Assembly: GCA_005877705.1 (NCBI GenBank)
Contig: VBNY01000189.1
Location: 1-6,467, forward strand
From: Gammaproteobacteria bacterium
GTDB lineage: Bacteria > Pseudomonadota > Gammaproteobacteria > Steroidobacterales > Steroidobacteraceae
DNA: 6,467 nt
Direction of reading: 5' to 3'
Numbering within the stretch: the first letter of the stretch is position 1; every line of letters starts with the position of its first letter. The position numbers were made by a program, and so were the translations under genes. Shown piece after piece: positions 6,153 through 6,467 of the stretch. Below the pieces are notes generated by a model. The model was not told where the DNA came from, did not search any database, and saw only the letters and a list, made by a program, of their open reading frames with translations.

Positions 6153-6467
6153 TCAATGCGATCGGGTGGTCATGGCGACGTCTTCGCCAGGCTGCCACTC
6201 CAGCAGCCTGAGGTAGCGCTGTATGCGATCGACATACTGCACCGGCTCCCAGCCCCGTGCGAACCCATGCTTGACGCGCCCGTACCACCGTTGTTGCGCA
6301 AGCAGTGGCAGCTGCAGCCGTACGTCCGCCCACGAGTCGGCGTTCTTGCCGAGCATCTGGGCGATGATGCGTGCATCCTCGAGGTGCCCGAAACCCACAT
6401 CGTAGGCGGCCACCGTGAGCCAGGTGCGGTCGGGCTCCGGGATCCTGTCCGGAATCTTCTCGCGCAC
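6153..6467 (-). CDS. mltF: Membrane-bound lytic murein transglycosylase F, C-terminal part (5' end beyond window)
   Basis: MltF is an outer-membrane-anchored enzyme that cleaves the MurNAc-GlcNAc bond of peptidoglycan, forming 1,6-anhydro-MurNAc. It has an N-terminal solute-binding-like domain and a C-terminal SLT (lysozyme-like) domain. Only the last 105 or so codons are present. They read REKIPDRIPEPDRTW, then AAYDVGFGHLEDARI, NADSWADV, LPLLAQQRWY, and a HGFARGWEPVQYV segment. These match the C-terminal third of the MltF SLT domain, where E. coli has an AAYNMGYAHMLDAR segment followed by PDSWADV. The catalytic glutamate lies upstream, outside the window. The GTG at the very edge is an internal valine codon rather than a true start. 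Adjacent mltF and tadA genes are also found in E. coli, with a different arrangement. A second cell-wall enzyme next to the M23 gene is noted without claiming a functional link. Confidence 0.93.
   Translation of the reverse strand: MREKIPDRIPEPDRTWLTVAAYDVGFGHLEDARIIAQMLGKNADSWADVRLQLPLLAQQRWYGRVKHGFARGWEPVQYVDRIQRYLRLLEWQPGEDVAMTTRSH

Overview
The window looks like chromosomal DNA of a GC-rich gammaproteobacterium. By eye, base composition is about two-thirds G+C with strong G/C at third codon positions. The gene order agrees: guaB-guaA divergent from xseA is the classical gammaproteobacterial arrangement, and tadA next to mltF is also a gammaproteobacterial neighbourhood. A lineage near Nevskiales, Steroidobacterales or Xanthomonadales would fit, but the sequence alone does not settle it. 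No rRNA, tRNA or CRISPR array is visible.

Layout. Positions 1-135 hold two short pieces of a P4-type tyrosine integrase on opposite strands, pointing away from each other. Positions 136-213 are a short AT-rich spacer. Positions 214-1750 (minus) are guaA (GMP synthase) and 1757-3156 (minus) are guaB (IMP dehydrogenase), which together form the guaBA operon of guanine nucleotide synthesis. Each gene is broken once: a stretch of conserved residues is missing and the reading frame changes at the same point. guaB loses the loop carrying its catalytic cysteine. guaA loses about 26 residues of its glutaminase domain. Positions 3157-3360 are the divergent guaB/xseA intergenic region, with a candidate guaBA promoter and a leader containing two competing hairpins. 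Positions 3361-6140 (plus) are a tight three-gene run: xseA (exonuclease VII large subunit), a secreted M23 metallopeptidase and tadA (tRNA adenosine deaminase). Positions 6153-6467 (minus) are the C-terminal end of mltF (membrane-bound lytic transglycosylase F), which converges on tadA and runs off the right edge.

How the parts relate. GuaB and GuaA are consecutive enzymes (IMP to XMP to GMP). As read here, neither could be made as a functional protein. The plus-strand genes have intact motifs and full length. The 3' end of guaA is a known integration hotspot for genomic islands, so an integrase just downstream of it suggests an island edge lying to the left.

The most notable pattern is that three breakpoints (integrase inversion, guaA deletion, guaB deletion) lie within about 2.3 kb. 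All three sit in GC-rich, hairpin-capable sequence, while the other genes are clean. This could be real decay at an island boundary or an amplification/assembly artefact. The sequence alone cannot decide, and the guaBA 'pseudogenes' should be read with that caution. I see no convincing new multi-gene system. The least explained intact element is the guaB leader.
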